NCBI RefSeq assembly: GCF_000001735.4
Contig: NC_003070.9
Coordinates: 12,146,001 to 12,210,000 of the forward strand
Direction: 5' to 3'
Source of the DNA: Arabidopsis thaliana
Lineage: Eukaryota > Streptophyta > Magnoliopsida > Brassicales > Brassicaceae
Length of the DNA stretch: 64,000 bases
Shown one piece after another: positions 42,910 through 53,700 of this stretch; the stretch's first letter is position 1; each line of letters opens with the position of its first letter. The notes under the pieces are model-generated. The model had not been told where the DNA came from. It worked only from the letters and a program-made list of their open reading frames with translations, and did not search any database. Both the position numbers and the translations under genes were made by a program.

Positions 42910-44346
42910 ATGAATTCACTCTCCTTCACTCTCTTCATATTTTCTGTCATTACCTTTCTACAATGTTTAAGTTCAACCGGAGCTGCCACGTGTCATCCTG
43001 ATGACGAGGCGGGTCTTTTAGCTTTCAAATCCGGTATAACACAAGATCCTTCGGGCATGCTCAGCTCTTGGAAGAAGGGTACTTCTTGCTGCTCGTGGAA
43101 AGGTATCATTTGCTTTAACAGTGACCGCGTCACCATGCTTGAACTAGTAGGATTTCCCAAAAAACCCGAACGTTCCCTCTCCGGCACTCTCTCACCGTCG
43201 CTAGCCAAACTCCAGCACCTAAGCGTGATTAGCTTAGGAGGTCATGTGAACATCACTGGATCTTTTCCTAAGTTCCTTCTCCAATTACCAAAGCTAAGGT
43301 ACGTTGACATCCAAAATAACCGTCTCTCCGGTCCACTTCCGGCTAACATCGGCGTGCTAAGCTTGTTGGAAGAAATCTTTCTTCAAGGAAATAAGTTCAC
43401 CGGTCCCATCCCGAACTCGATATCGAATCTAACTCGATTATCTTATCTCATTTTTGGCGGTAATCTCCTAACCGGGACTATACCCTTAGGGATTGCTAAT
43501 CTCAAGCTCATGCAGAATCTGCAACTCGGCGACAACCGCCTCTCTGGCACCATCCCGGATATTTTCGAATCCATGAAGTTGCTCAAATTTCTCGATCTCT
43601 CCAGCAACGAATTCTACGGGAAACTTCCTCTATCGATTGCTACACTGGCACCGACACTCCTGGCCCTCCAAGTGAGCCAGAACAATCTCTCTGGGGCGAT
43701 CCCAAACTATATATCAAGATTCAACAAGCTTGAAAAGTTAGATCTCTCCAAGAACCGGTTCTCGGGGGTTGTGCCTCAAGGTTTCGTCAATCTCACCAAT
43801 ATTAACAATCTTGATCTCTCTCACAATCTTCTAACCGGTCAATTTCCTGACTTGACCGTCAACACTATCGAATATCTTGATCTCTCTTACAACCAATTTC
43901 AACTAGAAACGATTCCACAATGGGTGACCTTGTTGCCGAGCGTCTTCTTGTTGAAGCTAGCAAAATGCGGGATCAAGATGAGCTTAGATGATTGGAAGCC
44001 AGCGGAACCGTTGTACTACCATTACATTGATTTGTCGAAAAACGAGATCTCAGGGAGTCTAGAAAGGTTCTTGAACGAGACGAGGTATCTGCTTGAGTTT
44101 CGGGCGGCGGAGAACAAACTTCGATTCGATATGGGGAACCTAACGTTTCCGAGGACACTAAAAACTTTGGATCTGTCAAGGAACTTGGTATTTGGTAAGG
44201 TGCCTGTCACGGTGGCTGGTCTACAAAGACTAAACTTAAGTCAAAACCATCTTTGTGGAGAACTTCCTACGACAAAGTTCCCGGCTAGCGCCTTCGCCGG
44301 TAACGACTGTCTTTGTGGCTCTCCACTTTCTCCTTGTAAAGCTTAG
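42910..44346 (+). CDS. Secreted LRR protein, copy 3
   Basis: Intronless, 478 residues, ATG at 42910 (MNSLSFTLFIF), signal peptide, N-terminal cap with CHPDDEAGLLAFKSG and CCSWKG, then an insert-like variable stretch (FPKKPERS) before the first LRRs, about 13 LRRs, and the C-terminal NDCLCGSPLSPCKA. It retains the NLLTGTIPLG repeat that copies 4 and 5 lack. Probably At1g33610. Confidence 0.93.
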   Translation: MNSLSFTLFIFSVITFLQCLSSTGAATCHPDDEAGLLAFKSGITQDPSGMLSSWKKGTSCCSWKGIICFNSDRVTMLELVGFPKKPERSLSGTLSPSLAKLQHLSVISLGGHVNITGSFPKFLLQLPKLRYVDIQNNRLSGPLPANIGVLSLLEEIFLQGNKFTGPIPNSISNLTRLSYLIFGGNLLTGTIPLGIANLKLMQNLQLGDNRLSGTIPDIFESMKLLKFLDLSSNEFYGKLPLSIATLAPTLLALQVSQNNLSGAIPNYISRFNKLEKLDLSKNRFSGVVPQGFVNLTNINNLDLSHNLLTGQFPDLTVNTIEYLDLSYNQFQLETIPQWVTLLPSVFLLKLAKCGIKMSLDDWKPAEPLYYHYIDLSKNEISGSLERFLNETRYLLEFRAAENKLRFDMGNLTFPRTLKTLDLSRNLVFGKVPVTVAGLQRLNLSQNHLCGELPTTKFPASAFAGNDCLCGSPLSPCKA

Positions 44347-45060
44347 TAACAAGAGAACTACAATTTTGTATTTGGATTTACTTTTACACGTAGTTCCAAA
44401 TTAGATTTGTATTAATAACAAAAAAATTGTTTTAAGATATAAAAAGGCTCAGTTACAATGATTTATATTAGTGAAAAACTGAAAATACTATTTAAGTTTT
44501 GAACACTTCTTTAATTTATTTTGACTTTCATACATTGGAATTGTTAGGTTAAAAAGTGAGGACTTGTTAAAAATTGTAGAATCACTAAGAAAATTATTTG
44601 AAACTAAATAAATGTAAAAGAATGGAATTTTTAGCGTCTCTTGGCTTGAGGAAATGTAGTATGTACGGCAAAACGATTCAATATTTTTGGAATGATTTGG
44701 TTGTTCTTGATGACTTTGAGATTTAACCTTTTTTTTCTTTTTCAAATCTTTTTTTTTATATGCCTTTGGGGACAGTTGACCTTGATAACATGAACCAAGA
44801 GACTTTGAAGCAGCAATACCTAGTTGCAAAGAGAAGAACAGGATTTGATGAGTTAGAACAGAGTTCTCATTTGCCGGTTCGGAATTTGTTAAAGATTGTC
44901 TCGTCTCTTACTTCACTGGATTCATTTCCTCTTGAATCTCTAATCCAATGCCTTTACATTTCTTAATTAACTTCCACAATAACAACAAGAGAATCTCTTC
45001 AAGACTCTGGTAACAACCATTGACTTATAGGGATGCCTGAAACCGTTCAAGCCAATCGTA
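44347..45060. other. LRR 3' flank and unassigned sequence
   Basis: The shared 3' flank (TATTAGTGAAAAACTGAAAA near 44467) is followed by an unidentified coding-like stretch at about 44760-44966 (+), with DLDNMNQETLKQQYL and AKRRTGFDELEQSS, which could be an exon relic of an unrelated gene. No family recognised. Confidence 0.35.
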
Positions 45061-45311
45061 GAAATGATAAATTCGACCACGATTATAATTCCTCTAATTA
45101 CGGATACTACTAATCACTGCCACATGCAAATGGATCGGTCAAAATCATCAACTTTCTTTTATTAAACAAAAAAAATTATGTTACTAGAAATAGAAAATGC
45201 AAAGAAATATTAAAACTTTGACTTTGGAGCTCTCAAGTCGTCTCCCTCCCTCTATTAAAATAGCTACCAAATGCTTCTCTCACTCCCACAACACAAACAC
45301 ACATTACCACC
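45061..45311 (+). promoter_or_regulatory. Upstream region of the fourth LRR gene
   Basis: Shared module: GATAAATTCGACCACGATTA (about 45067), CACATGCAAATGG, TCGGTCAAAA (45135-45144), then a spacer with A-rich insertion, TTTGACTTTGGAGCTCTCAAG, and CTATTAAAATAGCTACC (about 45252). Confidence 0.55.
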
Positions 45312-46679
45312 ATGAACTCTTGCTCCTTCAATTTATTCATCTTAGGTGCTATTATCTTTCTCCGGTGTTTTCGTTCCACCGGAGCTGCCACGTGTGATCC
45401 TGATGACGAAGCGGGTCTTTTAGGTTTCAAATCGGGTATAACCAAAGATCCTTCGGGCATTCTCAGCTCATGGAAGAAAGGTACTGACTGCTGCTTTTGG
45501 AGCGGTGTCTTTTGCGTCAACAACGACCGCGTCACACAACTAAGTGTGGATGGAGACTTTTCTCTTGACGGAAACTCTCCCTCCGGCACTATCTCGCCGA
45601 TGCTGGCCAAACTTCAACACCTCGAGAGGATTCTTCTCACCTCTCTTCGAAAGATTACTGGTCCTTTTCCTCAATTCATTTTCCGATTACCAAAGCTAAA
45701 TTACATAAACATCCAAGGTTGCCTTCTCTCTGGTCCCCTTCCAGCCAACATCGGCGAGCTAAGTCAATTGAAAACTTTAGTTATCGACGGAAACATGTTC
45801 ACGGGTCATATTCCAAGTTCGATAGCCAATTTGACTCGGTTAACTTGGCTTAACCTCGGCAACAACCGCCTCTCTGGCACCATTCCAAACATATTTAAAT
45901 CCATGAAAGAGCTCAATTCTCTTGATCTCTCCCGCAACGGATTTTTCGGGAGACTTCCTCCGTCGATTGCTTCGCTTGCACCAACTCTCTATTACCTCGA
46001 TCTGAGCCAGAACAATCTCTCGGGGACGATCCCAAACTATTTATCAAGGTTTGAGGCGCTCTCCACATTGGTACTCTCGAAGAATAAGTACTCGGGGGTC
46101 GTGCCAATGAGTTTCACCAATCTGATCAACATTACCAATCTTGATCTCTCCCACAATCTTCTAACTGGTCCATTCCCTGTATTGAAAAGCATTAACGGCA
46201 TTGAATCTCTGGATTTGTCGTACAACAAGTTTCACCTGAAAACGATTCCAAAATGGATGATATCGTCACCATCCATCTACTCATTGAAGTTGGCAAAATG
46301 TGGGCTGAAGATAAGCTTAGATGATTGGAAGCTAGCAGGGACCTACTACTATGATTCCATCGATCTGTCTGAAAACGAGATCTCAGGGAGTCCGGCTAAG
46401 TTCCTCAGCCAGATGAAGTATCTGATGGAGTTCCGAGCGGCAGGGAACAAACTCCGATTCGATTTGGGGAAGCTGACGTTTGTGAGGACTCTTGAAACCT
46501 TGGATTTGTCAAGGAACTTGATATTCGGGAGAGTGCTGGCAACATTTGCTGGACTGAAGACAATGAACGTGAGTCAAAACCATCTTTGCGGAAAACTTCC
46601 GGTGACAAAGTTCCCGGCCAGTGNGTTTGCGGGTAACGACTGTCTTTGTGGCTCTCCACTTTCTCCTTGTAAAGTGTAG
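45312..46679 (+). CDS. Secreted LRR protein, copy 4
   Basis: Intronless, 455 residues, ATG at 45312 (MNSCSFNLFIL). Same architecture as its neighbours: signal peptide, N-terminal cap (CDPDDEAGLLGFKSG, CCFW), LRRs, C-terminal NDCLCGSPLSPCKV. It is 22-23 residues shorter than copies 1-3 because one 24-residue LRR (the NLLTGTIPLG unit) is absent after TGHIPSSIANLTRL. Position 46624 is an ambiguous base within a GNG codon; the paralogs have GCN (Ala), so C is expected. Probably At1g33612. Confidence 0.92.
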   Translation: MNSCSFNLFILGAIIFLRCFRSTGAATCDPDDEAGLLGFKSGITKDPSGILSSWKKGTDCCFWSGVFCVNNDRVTQLSVDGDFSLDGNSPSGTISPMLAKLQHLERILLTSLRKITGPFPQFIFRLPKLNYINIQGCLLSGPLPANIGELSQLKTLVIDGNMFTGHIPSSIANLTRLTWLNLGNNRLSGTIPNIFKSMKELNSLDLSRNGFFGRLPPSIASLAPTLYYLDLSQNNLSGTIPNYLSRFEALSTLVLSKNKYSGVVPMSFTNLINITNLDLSHNLLTGPFPVLKSINGIESLDLSYNKFHLKTIPKWMISSPSIYSLKLAKCGLKISLDDWKLAGTYYYDSIDLSENEISGSPAKFLSQMKYLMEFRAAGNKLRFDLGKLTFVRTLETLDLSRNLIFGRVLATFAGLKTMNVSQNHLCGKLPVTKFPASXFAGNDCLCGSPLSPCKV

Positions 46680-47430
46680 TGGCAAGAAAACTATAATTAG
46701 TATCTGTATCTAATGTGTCGACAGTTGGGTCCAAAAAATATTTGTACTAACCTTATTATTATAAGGGATTCTCTTATTCAAGAGTTACGTGTGGCATCTG
46801 TCCTTGTTACATGTGTCATCTCTCAACTTAAATACACTATTATTTAGTCAAAACAGTAAATACATAACTTTTTTAACGTATTATTTTCATATGTGAAAAT
46901 TAGAATTACAGGTAACATATGGATTAAAATAAAAAGTCAGGATCGTTCTACTACCCTACTAATTAACTCATATTTGAATTAATTTATTTAAATAATACAA
47001 TATATTTAACAACTAAATAATACTATATTTAATCATTATACATATATTTGGCACACGACGAATCTGAACATGGGTGAAAAATGCTCTATTCATCTACACT
47101 GGAAACAGAGAGAAAATTAAGAAGCTACAGAAAATGGTACAGACAAAGATTGTCTTAAGAAGATGACTATGGTACCGAGGTTTTGACAAGAAAATGTACC
47201 TCTCTGTGCAAGTTCACTAGCCATTGTTTTTTTCCTATGAGATCTTGGGGCAAACCCAGTCAAGTAATTTCCTTTCAAATTCATGTGACACAAATAAATG
47301 TCAGAGACAAATACATTATCAAATGTCTGTCAAAAGAAATCCCTTTCTTAGGTTGTTGTTTTATGAATCCCTGGGAAAACAATGCACATGACTCTTATAT
47401 ATAATGTGAAGAAAGAGGTTGGTAGTGTGT
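46680..47430. other. Intergenic DNA between LRR copy 4 and the repeat region
   Basis: AT-rich. Around 46785-46830 the phrases GTTACGTGTGGCATCTGTCC and GTTACATGTGTCATCTCTC form an imperfect tandem pair. The phrase TGTACCTCTCTGTGCAAG near 47197 is the first trace of the repeated unit described below. Confidence 0.4.
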
Positions 47431-48918
47431 GTGTATGGCTTGAATTTGTATACTTACAATGACTCAAAAAGGGAGAGATTTCTAAATGAGACAGCTATTG
47501 GTCCTTGTAATCCACTTGAACTAAGCTCATCAGTAGAATTCCTTGAGGGAAATTACAAAAATGAGTTATTGTCTGGTTGAAATGTTAGACTTACAAGGAT
47601 TTTATTTGGTAATTAGAAGTACCTTTCAAAAGAATAGTCTTGGAGAGCAAGGATCACCAGTCCAAACCTTATTGACTTTATACATTGGTTTTATCCTTTC
47701 GATGGTGTGAACTGCATTAACAAGAGAAAATGGATAACTGTTAGTTTCAGTATAAATCATGGCCAATGCAATGAAAAATGAAAAACAAGGATTCACATGT
47801 AAAATTCTTACCAGATAGAAATGATAAATACATGCTTCTCTTTTTTCGCATCATCGAGTTCTCAACGCCAAGACATTGGACTGAAAGCACTTTTAGAAAC
47901 TAATGGAAAGCAAGATAGGAAAAAAACGAAGCGAGATTCTGTAAAAAAACACTTGATCAGTGAAACAGGAATCCTTAAAAAGTCAATTTATAAAACAAGT
48001 ACTTTGGGAACGGAACATGACTCTATCATTGTTAATCATATCATAAAGAAAACGTCGGAGCTTTTCCATTGCATTGGCCTCCATTGAATTCATACCCAAT
48101 CTAAAAATGAAAAACAAGGACTTATAGTGACTTGGGGACTATAAATTATTACTAGATAGAAATGATAAATACCTGCTTCTCGTTTTCTGAATATATAATG
48201 CAAATATTTGCAAGTTTATAATATCTATCATCATCAAGTTCTCAACGCCAAGACTTTGGGCCTAAACATGTCGTAGCACATTAAGAAACTAACCGAAAGC
48301 AAGCTAGGAAAATTTCAGTTGTCTCTTACCAATTCGTTACAAAAGCTTACCTTCATTAAGTCTCTTTATCAACTCCTTAATAGATACATCAGCAGATTCA
48401 CACAAAGTTATTTCTGCAAGTTACACATCAATTATGCCAATTAAAACGACATTAGACACAAAATAATGAACAAAAGAACAATGTCAACTTAATTATGAGA
48501 AAAACACACAATGCTATACTATTAAGCACTACCATTTTCTAATTTGGATACTCCGTCGGAGCTATCCTCTGAATAAATGGAAGATCATAGCTGAAACCTC
48601 TGAATACTTAAAACATATAATTAGGTTTACATAAAGTTACACTAATTCTAATAGAAAGAGTTTAAAATGATGATAACAAGATTACCTCATCATTCATGAG
48701 TATATTGACACGTATCTGAAACTTTTGCTCTTTCTTATGAAAACCTTGTTTAAACTACAAACAATGCTCGTGTACACGAAAGTATTTGCAAATATATAAG
48801 TTAATACAAGCTATAATAAAGCAAGTAGATAAGAAAGTAAGAAATAATGGAACAATCACAACGCAATTTCTTGCCATCAACTATGATTTTTCATACTTTT
48901 TTGTTAAAAAAAATCCTG

Positions 48919-49250
48919 TGAAAGTTTGTTTTCTGTTTCTTGAAGTTGCGTTTGGACGTTGTATGCTATGTTTTTTGTTTGTGCGTTTGAATTTTGTTTT
49001 GTATTTTGGTGGCTTTTAATTAATTTTTGTATGCGTTTGACTGTGGGTTTTCGTGGATTTATGTTTTGTTCTCTGTTTTTTTAAGTTGCATCTAGACGTT
49101 GTTTGCTATGATTTTTGTTTGTTTCGTTGTGTTTCGGTGACTTTAAATTAGTTTTGAGTGCGTTTGAGTGTGGATTTTCGTTGATTTATGTTCTGTTTTT
49201 GAGACAGTGCAAGAGACATGATAAGTGAGAGAGAGAGAGAGAGAGAGAGC
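48919..49250. repeat. GTTTG/TTTGTGCG-rich block, unit A
   Basis: GAAAGTTTGTTTTCTGTTTC, TTGCGTTTGGACGTTG and TTTTCGTGGATTTATG occur here, recur near 50679 (unit B) and 53329 (unit C), and partly repeat within the block itself (about 49020-49190). The block ends in a GA microsatellite. Confidence 0.8.
49227..49249. repeat. (GA)n microsatellite
   Basis: A pure GA run of 23 bases at the end of unit A. The equivalent places in units B (about 50994) and C (about 53656) have shorter, interrupted runs. Confidence 0.9.
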
Positions 49251-49379
49251 TACTTAACCATACATACCTTTGTTGGCTACTGAATGATTTTCTTTGCAGC
49301 CAAACAATCCTTCATCTTCAAACCGTTTGTCAATAAGTTCCATTTCAACTGAAGAAAGCTCTTGGAAAGTGTGTGTTTG

Positions 49380-51245
49380 TATGGCTTGCATTTGTACACT
49401 TACGATAACTCGAGGAGGGAGAGATCTCTAAAGGAAAAGGCTATTGGTCCTTGTAACCCACTTGAACTAAGATTCATTCTCGCATCAAGAAAAACAAAAA
49501 GAAGCTGATCAGCAGAATTATCAGAGAGGGAATTAGTTATTGTCTGGTTAAACTGAATGACTTACATGGACTTTATCTGGTAATTAGAAATACCTTCCCA
49601 AGGGAATAGTCTTGGAGAGAAAAGATCACCAGTTCAAACCTGAACAATGTCTACATCAAATAGACATAGCCACACAACTTAATTATGAGAAAACACAATA
49701 CTATAAAGTACTAACCTTGTATTAAATGGTGGTCGTCAAACCGTCTTTGCAGCCGAGGAAGCAATCCTTCATCTTGAAATCCTTTGTCAAAAGTTCCATT
49801 TCAACCAAAGAACATTTGTTAATAACAAGCAGCTTAAACATAGAACGAATAACTTAAATTCAAAAAATCATAAAACCAAAAATGACACACTTACAGAATC
49901 CTCCCTGTCGTCATTTGGTTGTTTCCTCGGCTCATATTATCTTACCTCTCAGTGCAACTCCACCAGCCATTGTTCAAGGATTATTAGTTCAAACCTTATT
50001 CACTTAATACGTTGAATTTGTGCTTTTTATGGCGTGAGTTTCAGTATAAGTCAAGGTTCAGAATCTAGAAAATGATTTACCAATTCATCACGAAAGCTTA
50101 CCTTATTCAAGTCTCTTTATCAACTCCTACATCCGCAGACTCACACAAAATTTTCCAGCAAGTTACACATCAATTAAGCCAATTAAAAGGATATCATACA
50201 CAAAATAAGGAACAATAACTACATCAAACAGACAGAACCACACAACTGAAATATGAGAAAACACACAATGCTATAAAGCACTAACCTTTTTCTCTAGTTT
50301 TGATACCCGGTCGGAGCTATCTTCTGAGATTATAACTGAAACTCCTGAATAAGTTAATGATGAACTCCTGAATATATTAAAGTGGTTTTACATAAACTCG
50401 CACTGGTTCTAGTAGGAAAGAGTTTAAAGTGATGAAATTTTTTTAACAAGATTACTTTGTCAGTCATGAGTATATTGAAGCGCATTCGAAACTTTTGCTC
50501 TTACTTCAGAAAACCTGTTTTAAACTGCAAACAATGCTCGTGTGCTTTCAAATATATAAGTTAATACAAGCTATAATAAAGTAAGTAGATAAGAAAGTAA
50601 GAAATAAGGGAACAATCACAACACAATTTCTTGTCATCAATTGTGATTATTCACATTTTTTTGTTAAAAACAATCCTGTGAAAGTTTGTTTTCTGTTTTT
50701 AGAAGTTGCGTCTGGACGTTGTGTGCTATGTTTTTTGTTTGTGCGTTTGAATTTCGTTTTGTGTGTGTGATTTTGTTGTGTGTATGTTCGAGTGTGGTTT
50801 TTCGTGGATTTATGTTCTGTTTTCTGTTTCTTTAAGTTGCGTTTGGACGTTGTGTGCTATGTTTTTTATTTGTGTGAATTTCGTTTGTGTTTGGGTGACT
50901 TTAAAATAGTTATGTGTGTTTGATTTTTATTTTTGTGCGTTTATGTGTTTATGCTCTGTTTTTGATACAGTGCAAGAGACATGATACGCGGGAGGGAGAG
51001 AGAGAGCTACTTAACCATACCTTTGTTGGCTACTGAACTGTCTTCAAAACTTCCTTAAAGCTAAATAATCCTTCATCTTGAGGACCTTTGTCAAAAATTC
51101 CATTTCAACTGAAGAAAGCTCTTGAAACCAAAGAAACCTTGTTAATAACACGCAGCTTAAACATAGAACGAATAACTTAAATTCAGAAAATCATAAAACC
51201 AAAAATGACAAACTTACAAAATACTCCCTGTTGACATTTGGTTGC
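49380..51245 (-). pseudogene. Repeated unit B
   Basis: A diverged second copy of unit A. It has an LRR-like piece at about 49480-49415 (LSSSGLQGPIAFSFRDLSL), a counterpart of the VEMEL exon near 49800-49725, the SEDSSDRVSKLEKK exon near 50330-50285, a counterpart of KEQKF...ILMTDK near 50510-50460, and the GTTTG block at 50679-51000. Stops and frame changes interrupt it throughout. Confidence 0.5.
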
Positions 51246-51700
51246 TTCCTCAGCTCATATTATCTTAACGGTAATATACATTGTTGGAAGCTGCTGGAAA
51301 TTTCAAGTCAGCTTTATCTTCTCTAGTTCACCTTATCTAGTTCTTATTCAAAGATAAAAAATAAACCCGACAAAAGTTTTTTAAGATATAGAATGGTACG
51401 GAAGTAAACTTTTTTGGGATAGTGCAAGCCTCTATATCCTTCGTATCTAATTGCGGTAAAGGAGAGAGAGGAAGATACTTGACCTTAACATTTGTATGTC
51501 CTTGCTAGCGAATAGTCTCCCTTTTGTTCTTTGCAACTTAAGGATCTCTTCACTTGTGAGGAATGATCTTTATTACTAAGTCAGCAACAAAATAGAGTAA
51601 CATAGAGCAAATAAAATGCAAAAGGCTGAACTAAACCAGTAAAAAATTACGGAATTGTAAAGTTTAACTACATCTTACGTGACCCTTTTCACAAGGGTTG

Positions 51701-52322
51701 TTAGCTCTGAGATGGAGAAATAGGAGTGTGGGATCCAGATAAAGCGACAATGTCCTTGTCAGACAAGCCCATCCGCTTAGCAAATACATCTCTCAACAGA
51801 TCAAAACCTTTTGTAGCATCAGGGAGACGACCCTCAGGAGGTGTATGGGGCTTGTCCTGAAAGCAAGATATGCATGTTAGAAACAGACAATCAAGTCCCA
51901 CAGCGTTTCAGTATTACAAGTATTGAGAGAATGTCTAAATTATCAATCAGCCATGTCAACAAAGAAAGCAGAACACACACTCTCAGGAATGATTAACCTC
52001 TCTTCAAGGGTGGAAATGAATTTTAGGGCCACCAGTAACTTCAACGGCCACAGCACCTGAAAGATCAATTTCTCACCAAAAAGACATTGTAAGTTAGAAT
52101 CCAAACCCTAAAGTTATCACCGTCAACAAATTAGAACTTTTCAAAAATCTAAAATCAATCAGCAAGAGAGATAGTAGGGAATGCTACCTGATGGGGTCCA
52201 GCAACCTAAGAGCAATTTGAATACCATAGTTGGCTCCATTAACTTGCTCTGCATCAAACCTCATTGTTCTGAATGGACCTCCAGTTCTTGACTGACAATC
52301 GTAAGTTCCAGTAGAGTGCCAT
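51701..52322 (-). pseudogene. Cytosolic-type ascorbate peroxidase pseudogene
   Basis: Three exon-like segments in the right order: 52322 to about 52195 ([17 protein letters not shown], including the active-site region, then [14 protein letters not shown] and ALRLLDPIR); about 52066-52017 (AVAVEVTGGPKI, containing the haem-ligand region of the family, then a stop after HFHP); and about 51857-51701 ([29 protein letters not shown], then divergence into an unrelated tail where intact enzymes read AHTLG). The first exon and the whole C-terminal third are missing. It lies between repeated units B and C. Ascorbate peroxidases reduce hydrogen peroxide with ascorbate; this copy cannot. Possibly At1g33660. 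Confidence 0.85.
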
Positions 52323-52579
52323 CTGCAGAAGAAATCAGATCAGCCATGAGAACCTAAATATTAGAAACCAACCACACACTGATATAGTTAGTTATTTACG
52401 CATGATGCATATCACAACCAATAAAAATTAGCAATAAACGGAGACAAATGTGCTTACTTATTTTTGTTTCCTTTCGAATTATGCATATCACAACTAAGGC
52501 ACAATGAGAACGATCACTAATGTGACAAATGTCTTGGTCATCGACTCTGGAATCAGAGAGGACATTAAAAAGCCTCAGA

Positions 52580-53700
52580 AATTGGTAGAGACACACATTG
52601 TCTTAAAAAGATGACTACGGTTCAGGGGTTTTGACAAGAAAGTGTACCTCTCAGTGCAAGTCCACCAGCCATTATTCAAGGATCATTAGTTCAAACCTTA
52701 TTCCCTTTATACGTTGAATTTGTGCTTTATATGGCGAGAACTGCATTGATATGGATAACTGTGAATTTCAGTATAAATCAAGGTTACGAAACTAGAAAAT
52801 GATTTACCAATTCGTCACGAAAGCTTACCTTATTCAAGTCTCTTTATCAACTCCTACATCCGCACACTCACACAAAATATTCCAGCAAGAAACACATCAA
52901 TTAAGGAACAATATCTACATCAAACAGACAGAACCACACAACTTAAATATGAGAAAACACACAATGCTATAAAGCACTAACCTTTTTCTCAAATTTTGAT
53001 ACCCGGTCGGAGCTATCTTCTGAGATTAAAGTGGTTTTACATAAACTCCCATTGGTTCTAATAGAAAAGAGTTTAAAACGATGAAAAAGATTTAACAAGA
53101 TTACCTTGTCAGTCATGAGTATATTAAAGCTCATCTGAAACTTTTGCTCTTTCTTCATAAAACCTGTTTTAAACTGCAAACAATGCTCGTGTACTTTTCA
53201 AATATATAAGTTAGTACAAGCTATAATAAAGCAAGTAGATAAGAAAGTAAGAAATAAGGGAACACTCACAACGCAATTTCTTGCCATCAAATGTGATTAT
53301 TCACACTTTTTGCTATAAAAAAAATCATGTTAAAGTATGTTTTATGTTTCTTGAAGTTGCGTTTGGACGTTGTGTGTTATGTTTTTTGTTTGTGCATTTG
53401 AATTTCATTTTGTGTGTGTGATTTGTTGTGTATGTTCGAGTGTGGTTTTTCGTGGATTTATGTTCTGTTTTCTGTTTCTTTAAGTTGTGTGTTTTGGACG
53501 TTGTGTGCTATGTTTTTTATTTGTGTGAATTTCGTTTTGTGTTTTGGTGACTTTAAAATAGTTATGTGTGTTTGATTTTTTTTTTGTGCGTTTATGTGTA
53601 GGTTTTCGTGGATTTATGCTCTGTTTTTGATACAGTGCAAGAGACATGATAAGTGGGAGGGAGAGAGAGCGAGCTACTTAACCATACCTTTGTGGCTACT
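52580..53700 (-). pseudogene. Repeated unit C
   Basis: A third copy, shorter on its left side. TGTACCTCTCAGTGCAAGTC (52645) matches units A (47197) and B (about 49945). The minus strand keeps SEDSSDRVSKFEKK (about 53030-52980) and KKEQKFQMSFNILMTDK (about 53160-53105), which happen to be linked in one open frame of 70 codons, and the GTTTG block at 53329-53660. The VEMEL counterpart lies near 53770-53710 but is damaged. Confidence 0.5.

Larger units (their letters stand above)
47431..49345 (-). pseudogene. Repeated unit A with exon-like pieces of a broken gene
   Basis: On the minus strand, from right to left, several short stretches with splice-like borders read as protein: SVEMELIDKRFEDEGLFGC (about 49345-49265), FHKKEQKFQIRVNILMNDE (about 48750-48690), SEDSSDGVSKLE (about 48570-48535), ITLCESADVSIKELIKRLNE (about 48415-48355), [17 protein letters not shown] then GDPCSPRLF (about 47715-47635), and SSSGLQGPIAVSFRNLSLF (about 47530-47460). 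The last two match the malectin/LRR region of plant LRR receptor kinases, where GDPC and SSSGLxGxI are hallmarks. The other pieces are unassigned. No long joined frame exists, so a decayed gene is likely. Confidence 0.45.

Noticed and set aside
44488-44829. 113-codon minus-strand frame downstream of LRR copy 3
   Set aside because: Low-complexity Lys-rich translation of AT-rich DNA; no family resemblance.
48786-49019. 77-codon frame in the GTTTG block
   Set aside because: It lies in the repeated noncoding block and is broken in units B and C.
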